A stretch of 64,000 bases of DNA, taken from assembly GCA_003118195.1 (NCBI GenBank), contig BEXV01000831.1, forward strand, positions 56,057 through 120,056, in the 5' to 3' direction. Source of the DNA: Hemicentrotus pulcherrimus. Lineage: Eukaryota; Echinodermata; Echinoidea; Camarodonta; Strongylocentrotidae. The notes under the pieces were generated by a model. The model was not told the origin of the DNA, did no database searches, and saw only the letters and a list, made by a program, of their open reading frames with translations. The translations under genes and the position numbers were made by a program. Positions 38,801 to 53,800 of the stretch are shown here, one piece after another; position 1 is the first letter of the stretch, and every line of letters starts with the position of its first letter.

Positions 38801-41800
38801 ATATGCTCTTTAATATTTCACAGCCAGGATCAAGTCAGAAGTTTCAAACAGTCCATTATGTTGGCTATTGCTGCTAAATGTGTAACTATATCAATGTGTC
38901 ACAAATTAACCAGAAGCACATGACATACTTGTCCTATTTGATCAGCATTGAAATTGAACATCTCCAAGCATCGTCTTCTCAAGAAAAAACATTTGGCACA
39001 TATTAAGTATTTCTGAGGAATTACAAGGAATATTCAGGCAAAATAATAATAATTACAGTGCTTATATAGCGCGTAACACTTACATTGTCAGAAGTCTCTA
39101 AGCGCTCTACAATAATGCAGCATAATTACCCTGGCTTTAGCAGTGCAGCTGTTACGTTACGTGCGCTGCGTTTCAAGGAATAAATTCCTACCAGGTACCC
39201 ATTTACTTCACCTGGGTGGAGTGTGGCAAATGTAGATCAATATCTTGCCAAAGGACATTAGTGCAGCGGCAGGACTCGAACCGCGGACCTTGTGATTGAC
39301 AGTCCAGCGACGTATCCACTCGACCACAACACCTCTACCTTCACTTGTGACCTAAATCTGTTGACTTGTCATTACATTAAATGATAGGGAACATACATGT
39401 ATATGACATTATCACCAATAACAAAGAATTATTTTTTTTCACAAATAAATGTCTAAATTCATTGTCCAGCATACCTTTTGTTAATCTGCTGCAGCTCCTC
39501 CAGATAGTCCTCTGGGGTATGGAGGATACTCCTGAGGTTTCTCGTCTTCTTGTATGCCACCTCCACCCTTCTCAGTGCATCCCCTATAAGGGCGTGATAG
39601 CAGTGGACATTACCCACGCCGTTGCTGAAGGGTCTCCTCTTACCAGCAGGTTTGGAGGTATGGTAGAGAGACACGGCCGTGAAGAGGTCTTGACCGTACA
39701 CAGGTTTGGCACTGCAGCGCTGCTGGTTGAAGGTAGCGATGCGAGAGAGACAGGCCTTGCGATCATCGGCTCTGGCTTTATCTAGGGATTCCTGGATAGA
39801 TGAGACATACAAGACTTGGGGTTACACACCTCGATTACACTGAATCATTTCATCATTCCTGGTCCCGGTCTTATGAACTTATATACTCCAGGTAGGATGC
39901 GACTGTCATTGTTGGTCAAACAGTTTTTGAGCGTCAAGTAACGCCCGACTGGAATGCTACCCAAGGAGTGGAGATTGAACACACAGTGTGTGGGGGCAAG
40001 CACTTAATCAAATAACCGGGGTCATAGTATATCTGCAAAGTGCTTAGAGACATTGTATTTAGCGCTATATAAAAGCTGAATATTGTTACATGAGAGATAT
40101 CGGACCGCAAACTTGTGATTGATTTGGATCAATTGTAACTCTTTATAAGAGAGGGCCCTGATGTAGCAGCAAATGATTTTGATACCAGTCTACCTTGTTC
40201 TTACAATACACTGAATGGACAACAAATGTTTCCCATCCTGAGGACCACATGGAGCAGATTCACATGAACCACATGAAGCTCCGGCGGCTCGTGTGTGGGA
40301 ACATTATCTTGGCCAGGACAGTTGGAATTCAGTAAATGTGGTTGAACTGAGCCAAGTGCCCCGGCCTGAGCTCTGTACATACCAGAGCTACCGTGAAACA
40401 AAACTTTGAGTATGGCTAACACACTTATCATCTTTCATATAGGAAATGTAAGTCTTTTGTGGTATATGAATACTTTACTAGATAGCAAACTGACCGAGTT
40501 GGTTAAATATATTATCAAAACCATGTGTGGAAAAAAGAGGAAGGAAATAAGTGTTTGTACTGGGTACATGTGTACATGCATGAATAAGGATTACAAGGGC
40601 CGTTTACCAGATAAAGCGGTGATGATTTCCTTTTCTTTTCTGCTTTCTTGAACTTCTCAGCTGCTTCTTTCAATTCTCTTGATTCTTTGGACTCCTCCTT
40701 TACTGTGGACACTGCAATGATATAAAGATAATACTGTTTTCTATATATTCCAAACATCTTCATTCTCCCCAATCGTCACCATCATTATTAAAGTTCTCTG
40801 AGGAGTAAATATATACATATAATGCTTTCTGACACAGTTATAGTGAATGGGAGCCTAACCGATCCAATATTTTAAATGTTGAAAACACAGTTGTTAACTG
40901 CTTTGTTAAAGCTGGTTCAATCAAAGCACCTTTAAAGCCACTTCGCAGAAGATAGAAGAAAATTATATTTAATGTCTCTAGTGTCAGAACTTTTACTTCA
41001 AAATATAGCTTTGCGTTAAATGTTATCAGTGCCTACGCTTTAACATATCCACATTATGATTCTATGTTAGACACTTTCTGAACACATGCATGAGGAACAC
41101 AGAGCATTCAAGATGACTATGAAAAGGGTAAATATATTGAGAGAATGACATGCATTAAGGCTAAAGATGATGTGCGCATGAAATGAAAGCAAGCTGTGCA
41201 AAGATGAAGATATATTGGAAACATTGCAGTCAAAAGAAATGGACACCTCACCAATCAATCTGTTCGAAGACATAAAAGAGCAAAATGTACTTTGCCAAAC
41301 ATAATTTTGTTTAAAAAAACAAAGTGCCTAGCATATCTGGATCAAATACCTGGGGTAATAATATGTGCCGAGCCTAGAAACAAAGTATTAGGTGCAATAT
41401 AAATGTGAGCTATTATTATTATAATGTATTACATAGGCATGAGAGTGGTTCAGATAAAATAAACGGTTTCGCATCAAGGGTTATCAGAGACTCTAGTCTG
41501 TTGCGTTGTGCTATCATCATAACCGAAATGCCTCTTACACAGTTTGCATGATTTCCTGTAGCTGACTTCACAAAGCACATTTGCTACAAAGTAATAGCCT
41601 ACAATGCCCAATTTGCAGCAACATCGCAACATTTCTGTCGATAAGCTTTTTATGCAGTAACACAGCGATACATTCAGTGACTTAGGTTGCAAGCACCATT
41701 ATTCTATAATCAAAAGATTTATTGTATTCATATAGATAAGGCAAGAAGGAGCTGATAGGTGATCATTGGAAGCACAGAATTCTTCCATTCTGAACGAGGT

Positions 41801-44800
41801 AGAAGATTTTAATGTAACGTAGAGGTCAAGATTTCTGTGCGTAATTTAAATGTGTGAACAGCTCCACATGGTCCCCTTTATTGGATACCTTTTCTACAAT
41901 AAATGGCTTAGAATGTGCATAATACTAAATAACACAATGTAATTTTAGATGGACGTAACAAGACAAACAAAATCTGTAGTTATATACCATCAAACCTACT
42001 GTCAATGTCACAGGCATGAATGAATATAGCTTTATTTCTAAACATTTAAAGAGGTTAGTTCTTCAGCGCAACCCAGAGCAAGCATTGTTAATAAAGAATG
42101 TTAATATTGACCAGCTCGCTGTGTACCTTCAGATGGTTGCAACTTGATATGTTTAAGTCTTATTACAGGTGTCTTTAGAGGGGTAAGAGGAGAAAAGTGG
42201 ACAGAATCTGACAGAGATGGAGGGGAAAGCGAGGAAGAAACAGAGAGGCTTGATGGCTCTGCAGGATAATGGAGCAAAAGGCAAAGACAGTGGCCTGATT
42301 AAAAAGCACTATGCCAACACACAATCAAAGCGGGAGGACACAAATACAGTAAAAATACATAAAACAAAATGAAATTGGCACTTTTTATATTGTAAGTCAT
42401 GTGGGAAGCTCTATTATAGACATTGCATCATAAGAAGACATATCAGAAACAAAGAAATTGTCCACAGAAAGAAAAGGAGATGGATAATATTACAAACGAT
42501 GCAATACAGAGGAACATTCAGCAAAGTAAAGTCCTTGCAAGGAAGCAACCCACCATGCCAAGCTCTGTCAATGTGATATTGATCACTGCAATTTCATAAA
42601 GTATCTCACCTTTGGGTGATACAGTAGCAATACTAGTCTTCACAGATGGACTTGAAGCCCTGACTACTTTTGGAGATGACGTTGGACTAGCAGCATTGGT
42701 CGTCCTGTCAGAGGCCAAAGACACTGCAACAACAGTCTTTGTTGAAGGACTTGATGTCTTAACAGGAGTAGGGCTTGACGCATTGACAGTCCTTGCTGCC
42801 TGCACAATAGTTACAGATGGACTACTTGGTCTCGACGATGAGCTTGCGCATGTTATAGTTTGTGTGGCAGGTGTTGTATGCACACTAGCTCCTTTGGCAT
42901 TGATAACAACTTGTTGCGGCTGTTGTTGCTGTTGCAGCACAATTTGTCTCTGCTGTAGCTGAAGAGGCGACTGGGCTGCGGTGACCTTTGAAAGTTGCGA
43001 GGCTACGGCCTGAGCCTGACTAGGGCTCACGCCCTGTGCCGTCAATTGTCTTTGTATCGACTGGTGCAGTTGTTGAGCAGCTTGTAGCTGGGCTGCAGTG
43101 TGGGAGAGAACCATCTGAGGGGTGCCAGCTCTCTGGACAACCTGGGTTGTGGAGTTAGCTGAACGCTGGGCATTCACAAGGTTGGCTTGCGTCGTAAGGT
43201 GGACCGCGGGTCTGATGATTTGCTGTCCCCCCGATGTTTGAATGATCTGCACAATACCACCTGTTCAATGAATATATGAAAGAGTATTAGTTCATTTATT
43301 AAATATTTCATAGCTCTAAAACCAATTCACAAAATAAGCAGTATTCACATTCTGATGGAGTGGGCCCTACTACAATTCATTATCAATATAAATCAAGTAG
43401 CAACACCACATTATGTATCTGAATTAACTACCCCTGAGTCTAATTGACACACAGTCCCAGGGAATTGGAAACAGATCTTTTATTCTATGAGGATGATAGC
43501 ACCCAACGAATCATGGTCAGACTGATGGATGCGCTATACCTCATCGAGGAAATGTAGATATATTTATTTTTACTCATACAAAGCAGTAAGATTTTAATAT
43601 CAAAGTAACAGAATAATTTGTTGGCTGCACAAGAAGGCTGGTAAGAGATATAGTTAACTAAATTATTCATAGCCTATCAATTTCTTTTAAAGTATGAATA
43701 AAATTGATCTCCTGACAATGTGACATATTAGAGCTTACATTTAAAAGTATTCAACAAAGGCCCTAATTCAACCAGTCCACCTTTCATTTTTGAGTTACAA
43801 AAACACAAGAAACATCAAATTTACAAGGGGTATGAATAACTTTTTTGTTAAATGAACGTATTTTCACTGGCAGTAACAGCATTCTTGTGGGCAGCCGAAC
43901 AAATCTTTTAGCTAAATGCCATAAAATGACAAACACTGTTGGTCCTATTGGATGGAATACTTCACTTTATTTTTGAATTATTCTATTAGATTACCTTGTG
44001 GAAGTTGTCGTATTTGACCTGCAAGTAACCTTTGACCCGTTTGCTGCGTTGAGCCTGATGACCCTGATTGCAGCTGTACTGTGATGGGTTGGGTAGTGAT
44101 TAGCTGAGCTCGACCATTGGTCCCAACTCCAGACACCTATGGAAAGAAGAGAAAGTTATGAAATGAAAAAGCATGCGTTTTTTTCTCCAACAACCAAAAT
44201 CTTTCCAACTTCAGTCAGTTTTTTTTATACAAAAAATAAAAAAATAAATGATTCAAATCAGTGATCATAATAAAATTACAATTTTTTTCTTAACCAACCA
44301 CTATAGAATCTACACACCCAATGCTCCAAACTTTTTATGGGGGCATCGTTATGGTTGTACACGCTGGTAACTGTTTTGTGGGCTCCCTATTCTATTTCTT
44401 CCGAAGGTGCCCAAACATTGCCCTTCAAATTTTATTACATGTAGGGTCTTGTGCTTTTTCTCACATTAACTTTCACAATTCCCCAAATTTCAAAAAAAGA
44501 AAAGGATGTTACATTGTAAAATTTTGATGTACATGTATTAGTATCGAAGACAGCAGATGGCTTTAAGTGAATGTAATCAGTTGGAGCTAATTATATCACA
44601 CAAGGGTACATTCACAAAGCTTCTCATACACTGAGCCCTTTCTTACCCTTACCTGCTGTTGCTGTAATAGCACCCTGCGTTGACCGAGCTGGGATCCAAC
44701 ACTGCCACCGACGGTACCCGTGTAACCAGGTAGCTGCTGCAGAGGTGTACCGCTGGGCACGGGTTGAGGGTTCTGGGACACCAACGTCAGGGTGCCCGGT

Positions 44801-47800
44801 GACCTGGGATTGCTGATCGCCGTCAGTGTGACGGGTGGTGTGCCCGGACGCCCCTGGGCCTGGAGGATCTGCGAAGTGCCCACAGCTGTACCTGTCGACA
44901 ATAACATTTTTGAATTTGTTATTTATTTGACATGGTTTATTTCATTACAAAACATTCGCGGCCCGAGAGCCAAATTGCATTTTCTTTTTACAAAGTATAC
45001 ATCAGTGACAAATTAAAATTACATGTAAAACTAATCCATGATAAATCTGGAGGATTCATGACTTTTGTATACCGTCATTTTACATACCTCCCCTTTCTCA
45101 ATGAAGACAGGTAAAGGATACAACAAAAGATAACCACCCAGTACTGCAAAACTGTTGATAACTTGAGTAAGATTGAATAAACATGTTTATTAGAGCCTAT
45201 TAAAATCTCAAGTTCCCTAAGATACTTGATGGGTTCTCCGGAGTGAGCCCTCTCTTCATTTGTTTGCATTTCTTCAGAAGCCTTAATCAGACAGTACGAA
45301 TACAATGTGGTTCCTTTCACGTGCTGTAAACACAATGAAGCCAACAAAGGGGGGATGCATCATATCAAGGCAAATTTACAGATGTTTCATTAATAGCAAC
45401 ATCTGAATGTGGTTTTTAAGCCTTTGTTTTTTTATTATACAATTGATTTGCACCATCTTCAAAAATGTGCCTCAGGAATATTCAGTATTTAACACACTTC
45501 TTAAAATTAAGTATTCTGCATGAAATGATCTCCCAAATCTACGAATTTGTTCAATGAATATATTTCCAAACAAACTAACTTCATAGTGAGATTAAATGAA
45601 AATGTTTACCCTCTTTTTGAGCTTGTAGAGCCATAGGAGATGGGTAGACATGAATTACTTTTAACATGCTGTTTATTCATGCAGCCCAAGTTTAAAGTTA
45701 AAGTAAGTCATGATAAATCATGTGGAATCATGACTTGTGCATACCTTAATTTTACATATCTACCCTCTCCCAATAAGAACAGGCAAAGAATACAACAAAA
45801 GATAACTACTGAAAACTGTTGATTACTATTGATATATGTTGGTAACTGTTTGTAATTTCTTCTGCACTGTAAATAAACAGCAAAATATACAGAGTATTGG
45901 TTATTTCTTCTCTATTATGCAATGTAAAAATGAGTTACCTTGAGGCGGTGTTGATGCTCTTGGTTGCAAACTAACCCCCGAGGCTGACCTTACAAGGACT
46001 TGTGTTAGTCCAGGAGGCCCTGGTGTACCATTGATATTAGGAGATGCTACCCTCACCATTGATGGGGAACCACGCCCATGTATATGGAGTGCTGAAGGAG
46101 AGGCACGGTCACTGGGGCGGTTCACTAAGGACGGACTTGGTCTTGCTGATATCAAAGAGAGACAGAAATGGATTGCATTACATTAATATTAGACATCCAG
46201 ATAGTGCTAGTAAAATGTTAAAATACTTAAAGTTAAACTTAAGTACTGGTAAAAAAAGAAAATAAATTCTCACAGAATCTAACGAAACTTACACTGAATG
46301 GTCAAGATTACAAATAAATGTCATGTGCCAAACAATTTTGGAAGAAAATGTATACTGGCCGAGTAATGAGCAAAGAAAGATAAGGAAATCAGGGTAGTAC
46401 CAACCCCGACACCATGTGTGTTGTCTCATATAAACCTTTCTGTGTAAGTGATCGTTACTTGACCAAGACTCTGCCAAATTTATGATGATTTTGATGACTC
46501 CAGAACCTTGCATTACACACCATTACTTACATGCTTTATGATAACTTTTCTGATCCATTCCACACCTTTTCTTTTACAATGCAATCGCATTACCAGAACA
46601 CAAGTTTCTCTTAAAGTTACATTACAGGTTCTCCTGAGTGACCCTCTATTTATTCTCTTTTATCTAAAAGCCTTGATCAGACAGTACGAATACAATGTGG
46701 TTCCTTTCACGTGCTGTTAACACACTGAAGCCAACAAAAGGGGGGATGCATCATATCAAGGCAAATTTATCGATGTTTGATCCAGTGGCAACATCGTAAC
46801 TCCATGAATGTGGTTTTTAGTATATTTATTCATTAATTAATTTGCACTATCTTCCAAAATGTGACGCAGGTACATTCAGGATTTAACGAGCACTCCCAAA
46901 AATAAATAGTCCAAATGAAATAACCTCCCAAACATTTGTCCCATGAATATATTTCAAAAAACAAACTGCCCGTATATCTTACACCCTAGAGTAAGATGGA
47001 ATAAAAATGTGTACCTTCTTTTTGAGCTTGCAGAGCCATAGGCGACGGGTAGAGCTTTCCAGGTTTGACCTTGACCCTTGGTGGTCTTGATGGTGGGGCT
47101 GGGGCACTGTCGATCTCTTCAATCAGCTTCCTAGGTGTCTGTAGCTGACATGTCCTGTGGGCTGCATAGGCTGGCAGCGAGATCTCCAGGTCCGCTATGC
47201 ACAGGTTCAACGCTCGTAAGCTCACTTGCTGTGAAGCCATGGAGGAAGTAAGGACAAGAGGAAACAAGAATAAATGAAAAAGTTCATCCAAAATTGTATG
47301 TATTTAGAAGCAGGTCCCCAAAGACAGAATAAAAATAAGAAGCGAGAGTAGGAAAAGATGTTTGACATAATCCAACACATGCGAGGAAGAGCCCAACTGC
47401 ATCAAACCATATTTTCAATTATTAAGAGGGAGGGGGGAATATATTTTCAGAAGGTAAACTGGCTAAAAGATTTTTAACACTGTTTATTCATCAATGCTTT
47501 CATGAAGATACGAGCAGTGTTTCACTAAGCTTAAAATATTTTTGTGAATGTCAACTCGAGAACTAGTCTGATTGAGTTGGGCCCTTCTTCAATCTATTAT
47601 CAATATAAATCAAGAAGCAACAACATATTATGTATCTGAATTAACTACCCAAGAGTCTAATTGACACACAGTCTCAAGGAATTGGAAACAGATCTTTTAT
47701 TCTATGAGGATGATAGCACCCAACGAATCATGGTCAGACTGATGGATGCGCTATACCTCAAATACAACATTGACAACTTAAAAGTTATCAAAATTGAGCA

Positions 47801-50800
47801 TTCTTCATCACTTCACCTTGGGACTAGAATAATTGATCAAACCTATTGACATAGCAGCTCTATGACTAGGGTAATTAATCAAGAACTAGTGCACCAGAGG
47901 GCGGACATCAAATACTAGATATACAATTTCACTCTCATTGGTCATAGAAACAACAATGCTTTGTCCTACCAGGTATAAAAATGAATTCTATACATAGTCA
48001 GGGATGCCAGTTAGAATTGATCAGAGGGACTGAAAATCACCTAGAATAAGCTATTTTGTACACAAAATAGGGGAACTAAGATCTAAAAATAACTCGCCAG
48101 GGTCTGAATTCAGGATATTGCCTGAAAACTGGCATCCTGAATTATTAGGGCAGCACACTACAAATTTGAAGAGGGTAGCTGCTGGAAATAAAGTGCATCT
48201 CCTTATTAGTAAATGATAATGGTAACTTCTTTCTTCCTTGAATAGTATAAGAGAAAGCAGTACCTGTAGAGGGTTGTACTCCATGACTCTGTGGACCAGT
48301 GAAGCAGTGTAGTAGAGGAGACCAACCATGATGAATGGAGAAACTATCGCCCTCTCTTCAAACAGATCAGGATGGTTGCAGACTTTACGGAGCTGCATCA
48401 GAACGTTGATCACACTCATGAAGTGTCCAGTGCTGAGGGTTTCTTTGGTTCTGAATAAAAAAGGCAAACAAATGAAAAACCATCAATATCAATCCATCAC
48501 CTGCAACGACAAACAGTGCCCCTCAAGCTGAGGAGAACGATTGAAGGGTCAATAATGTAAATATTTTGAACACCTACACAAGGCGCATTAACTCCTCTGG
48601 CACGACATTATCCTAATTGAGATATTCGGGAAACTGTGAAAATAGAGCCTATCAAAGTCTAAAGTTACCTGAGTTACAAGACAGGTTCTCTCGAGTTAGC
48701 CCTCGCTTCATTGAAGCCAACAAAGGGGGGGATGCATCATATCAAGGCAAATTTACAGATGTTTGATCAGTTGCAAAATCTAAATTCCGTAACTTACTTT
48801 CTCTGAGCCATGAAATCATCATAGAGGAACCTCTGTCTCTTGGAGAGCCTGCAACGGATCACATGCTCATACTTCTGAGGGAGCTGCTTCTCTACTTGAC
48901 TCTTCAGTCTGCGCAGTAAGAATGGCCTCAACACCTACAAATACACAGAAATAGATATGTGAAGCATTGAGCATACATGTAACAGAATACAATGAAGGAA
49001 TTTAAGTGTATCTCCAGATTAACCATCAACCAATAAGGAGTCCATAAGCCATCTTGGTATCTTTAGTAAAGTTAACCCTCAGGCTAACCATTCTGAAGCC
49101 ATATTAGAAACAACAGATACTGATTTGTACAATCTAATTCCCGATAAAATTTAAAGTATCTATTTTTCTAAAAAGAGAATGTGCTACCTGATACTTTTGT
49201 GAAGTCTGCAAGTGCAGACACTTACACGACTTTCCCAATCTCCAGCCTCCACCTCAATTGAACGTGGCAGGCTCTTTAGAGTGAGCCCTCTCTTCATTAG
49301 TTTGATTTTCTTTAAAAGCCTTGATCAGACAGTACGAATACAATGTGGTTCCTTTCACGTGCTGTTAACACACTGAAGCCAACAAAGGGGGGATGCATCA
49401 TATCAAGGTAAATTTGCTGTTGTTAGATCGTTTGAACTCCATAAATGTGGTTTTGAGACTTAGTATTTGTATTATGAAATCTATTGCAACTATCTTCCAA
49501 AGTATCAAATTGAACTTTCTAAGATACTTATTAGTATAATAAAGTCCAGATACCAATGGCCATGCAGTATGCAATGTCCAATAACAATATGATCTTGATG
49601 GCTTACCTTGTGCAACCTGCGGATGATGCCCTCGTTGTACTCCTGGGTGCCTTCAATCATGCCTCCCAGGGGGTTGGAGAACCATTCCTTGAACTCTCGG
49701 TGGGACTGGAAGACATGAGGCATGAGGAAATGCATGAGAGACCAGAGCTCCATAAGGTTGTTCTGCAGGGGTGTACCGGTGAGGAGAAGTCTACGCTGAC
49801 TGCTGAAGTTGAGCAAGGTCTGCCATCTGTACAGGGAACAAACAAAACAAGGAAGATGTAGGCAATTATTAAAAGCTGTTTGCACTAGTTCGGCCAGAAG
49901 GGATTAGACCTCCCTGCACGGTCATTGAATGGTGGTTATCACATCAAATAAGCTCTCAATTAACATAAGTAAAAGGGGATAATGGGGGACCAATGGTCAC
50001 TTATTAAGCATTGTTTGCTTTATAGAGGGCGCAAGTAGCTATAAGTAGTGCAAGGGGCTTTAACAAAACACTCCTACAAAAGCATGATATGGAAAAGATA
50101 CTTTCAAGCAACAATAAAAGACCATCAACAAGTCTTGATGAACAAAATATTTCAGTAATGATTGATACTGGATACCTCTTTCACATAAAGGAAGCATACG
50201 CCTGAATCACTTGTGTTTCACCAACATGAGTATTATATGAACGTTCTTTCTGTCACATATATAATCCTCAACGACATGTGAACTATTGGTAGATAACATG
50301 ATACTTTCTATACATCAATAGCTTGACCATGACAAGTTGAAAATGGCAGTTCAAACCATCACAAAATACACATTATAGAAAGAAGGGACGTTACTTGTCG
50401 TCTCTCTGAAGTTAAATCAAACAGTACACTGTGACCAAAGAATAGTGGCTCACCTTTGAGACTTGAAATTCTTGATGTTCTGGGCCTCATCAAGGACGAG
50501 GTACTTCCACTTTTTCCTTCGGAATGACTGGTGGTCCTGAATGACTAACTTGTAAGATGTGATGCAGACATGGAAGGCATTTGATTTGGTCCAACCCTGT
50601 TCCAGAACGACATAAAAACAATTGTTGTCTAATTATAATGATGTGAGCAGATGCTGCAGAAGATATTCACATTCAATGGATATCTGTAAGTTGTTCTACC
50701 TATGGAACATACAAGCAACATAATGATGGCAGTTTTGCAATATTCTTTTTGGTACCTATCTTTTAAACATTGATTCATTTCCATTTCTGGATTACCTATT

Positions 50801-53800
50801 AAACACTCACATGTCACGCTTTCCATTTCTTTTCATGGATTCTGTTAATCTTTAGAATGTGGGAATGCTATAATTCAAGTTCAGCAAAAGAGAGCAAAAC
50901 CTGAGAATGAGAAGATTCCATTTTGATTTACGAAATGTTGTACGAGTTAACAAGCACGGAACAGCTTGACAACCCCTGCCACTTCAATGTATCATTGCAA
51001 TCGATCTTTACTTAGAAGGCCAGAAAAGCAATTTTTGGTTTAATGGTATCTAAAAGAAATATATAAATATGGGACAATATCAAGTCAGTACGGAATGTAT
51101 AAAGTTTGCGTTGAAAGCAATGCTTTTTGAGAGATTACATGAAGAACATTCAGGATACTTGACTTACCGTTCTCTTGAGCTTTCTCTCTTTCTGGCTGCC
51201 ATAGTACGTGAGAATCTTGAAAGCAGGACACCACTTCTTAAGCTCCATCTCCCAGTTGAGCATCACGCTTGTAGGAACGACTATGAGATGCGGTCCCCAA
51301 CATCCTGCAAAACAACAGATTTTAGACAACTGTGAAAAAGGAAGCCAGAATTTCTGGACTCATCAAAAGGAATCATCCTCTCTCATGAATGCACAAACGG
51401 AACAGGCTTGAAGTAGTAAAATATTTCAATATTGACTATCTTGGAGATTAAAAGTACAATTTTGATTGTTTGGTACCTCTCCTAACTTATTTGTCACGAC
51501 TAACGTTTACATGTAAGTAATAACTGGTGCATACCTCACATTTGTTTTCTTTAAATGTCTATCTCATGGAATTCAAAACTACTACAAAATGTATGACTTT
51601 CAAACACAATCGTTACACCTGCCTCTAGCAAAACACATTAAAAGTAGAACTATTTCATGTTAGAAGATGTGAAATGAAGTTTGATATAATTAAATACTTG
51701 AGAGGTAGAAGGGCTCAACTCCACAACAACATATCTTCATTTTTGTCTTCATTTTTTTTTTTGGGGGGGGGAGGGTTAAGTTATAGAAACAAGTATCTAA
51801 TAGTGCATATTTATTTATTTATGATTTCATAAAGATATAAGCACTAGCAAAAAAATGATGAAGTTTGGCCCTTCTTCGATTTATTGATTTATTTATGTAT
51901 CTGAATTAACTACCCCTGAGTCTAATTGACACACAGTCTCAGGGAATTGGAAACAGATCTTTTATTCTATGAGGATGATAGCACCCAACGAATCATGGTC
52001 AGACTGATGGATGCGCTATACCTCAAACACAATATTGACAACTTGAAATCTAACAAAAGTGAGCATTCTTCATCACTTCATCTTGGACTAGAACAATTGA
52101 TCAAACTTAGAGTTACACCGCAGCACTTTGACCTGGATAATTAGTTCAAACTAGTGCACCAGCAGCGGATGTCAGATACTAAATATACATTTCACTGCTC
52201 ATGTATTTCTCATTGGTGAAAGAACAAATCTGTATGGTTGCAAATTTTCCAATCCTCTTAGTTCCTCCCCACAAAAATACTGTCATCCCGTGGATGGCAA
52301 TGAGGAACAACAAAAAATAGCTACCTTCATCACAGGCAAGATGGGCAAGTAATGCAATGGTCTGGATAGTCTTTCCCAATCCCATCTCATCGGCCAGGAT
52401 ACCATTGAGTTTCTTCTCCAGCATGGTGACCAGCCAGTCCAGTCCTATATGCTGGTATTCACGTAGGGTGTGGCGCAGCAGGAAGGGCACTTTGGTTTTG
52501 ACCTACGATTCAAAAGGAAGAGGACATTTAATAAATCAAAAGTTACTGAAGATTTTCAATGAAAATTGAAGTATAATTTGCACGATGAAAAGTAACTTTT
52601 CATAAGCAGTAACTGTGAAGAATGACTATGTGCGCATGCGCGAAGAGCAGGATCTCATGTAATCTCTTCAACGAGACATACAAAGTAAAATTTGTGGTTA
52701 CTATACATGGCATGCTTGACTATTGAGCTCATCAGCTACGAGTACAACTAGCTGTTTTCAACACAACACACTTCAGTTCTAAGAGAATTCCCAAATATAT
52801 GTTTTACATTTTAATAGTAGCTTTTATGTTGAAAGCAGATTGTGGGAATGCTGCAAATGAGCAATTAAATAAATAGGTAATCCATGTCTATATACATTTC
52901 TTTTCTTTTCAGTCAAGCTTTATATTCCATAATATGTACTAAATTTTGATAGTGCAAAACAGACTAGAAAGATATAAACACTGGTTATAACTAAGCTCGA
53001 AATATTTTTGCCGTTGACCCAAAACTATTTTGATGAACTTGGGCCCTTCTTCAATCTATTATCAATATAAATCAAGTAGCAACACCACATTATGTATCTG
53101 AATTAACTACCCCTGAGTCTAATTGACACACAGTCTCAGGGAATTGGAAACAGATCTTTTATTCTATGAGAATGATAGCACCCAACGAATCATGGTCAGA
53201 CTGATGGATGCGCTATACCTCAAATACAACATTGACAACTTAAAAGTTAACAAAATTGAGCATTCTTCATCACTTCATCTTGAACTAGAACAATTGATCA
53301 AACCTAGTAACACAGCAGCATTTGACTAGGATAATTAATTTCTAAAATACTAGAGTAGTGGAATATCAAATACTAAATATACATTTCACTGCATGTCTCC
53401 TTTGTCAAAGAAATGACAATCCTTTGTTTCAAGTTAAAACTTGAATTCTATGAATGGAACTCAATTAACCTTTGTAATCCCAAAGTTTAACTTAAAGCCA
53501 AACTTTAGTACTGGTAATGGGATTGAATTATAGAAAAGATGTGAAAAGGATAAGAAACAGTTGATCATGTAGCATGTAATTATTGGTGTGCACTGCAAGG
53601 TTCTGGAGTCATCAAAATCATAATAAATTTGACAGAGTCTTGGTAAAGTAACACGCACTGTACACAGAAAGCTATATATGAGACCACACACATGGAGTCG
53701 GGGTTGGTACTACCTTACTTTCCTTGTCTTTCTATGCTCTTAACTCAGCCAGTATACATTTTCTTTCAAAATTGTTTGGCACATGTCATTTATTTGTAAT

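Noticed and set aside
39270..39337. Functional tRNA on the minus strand
   Set aside because: A- and B-box-like motifs are present, but it continues into a SINE body and lacks a proper acceptor stem.
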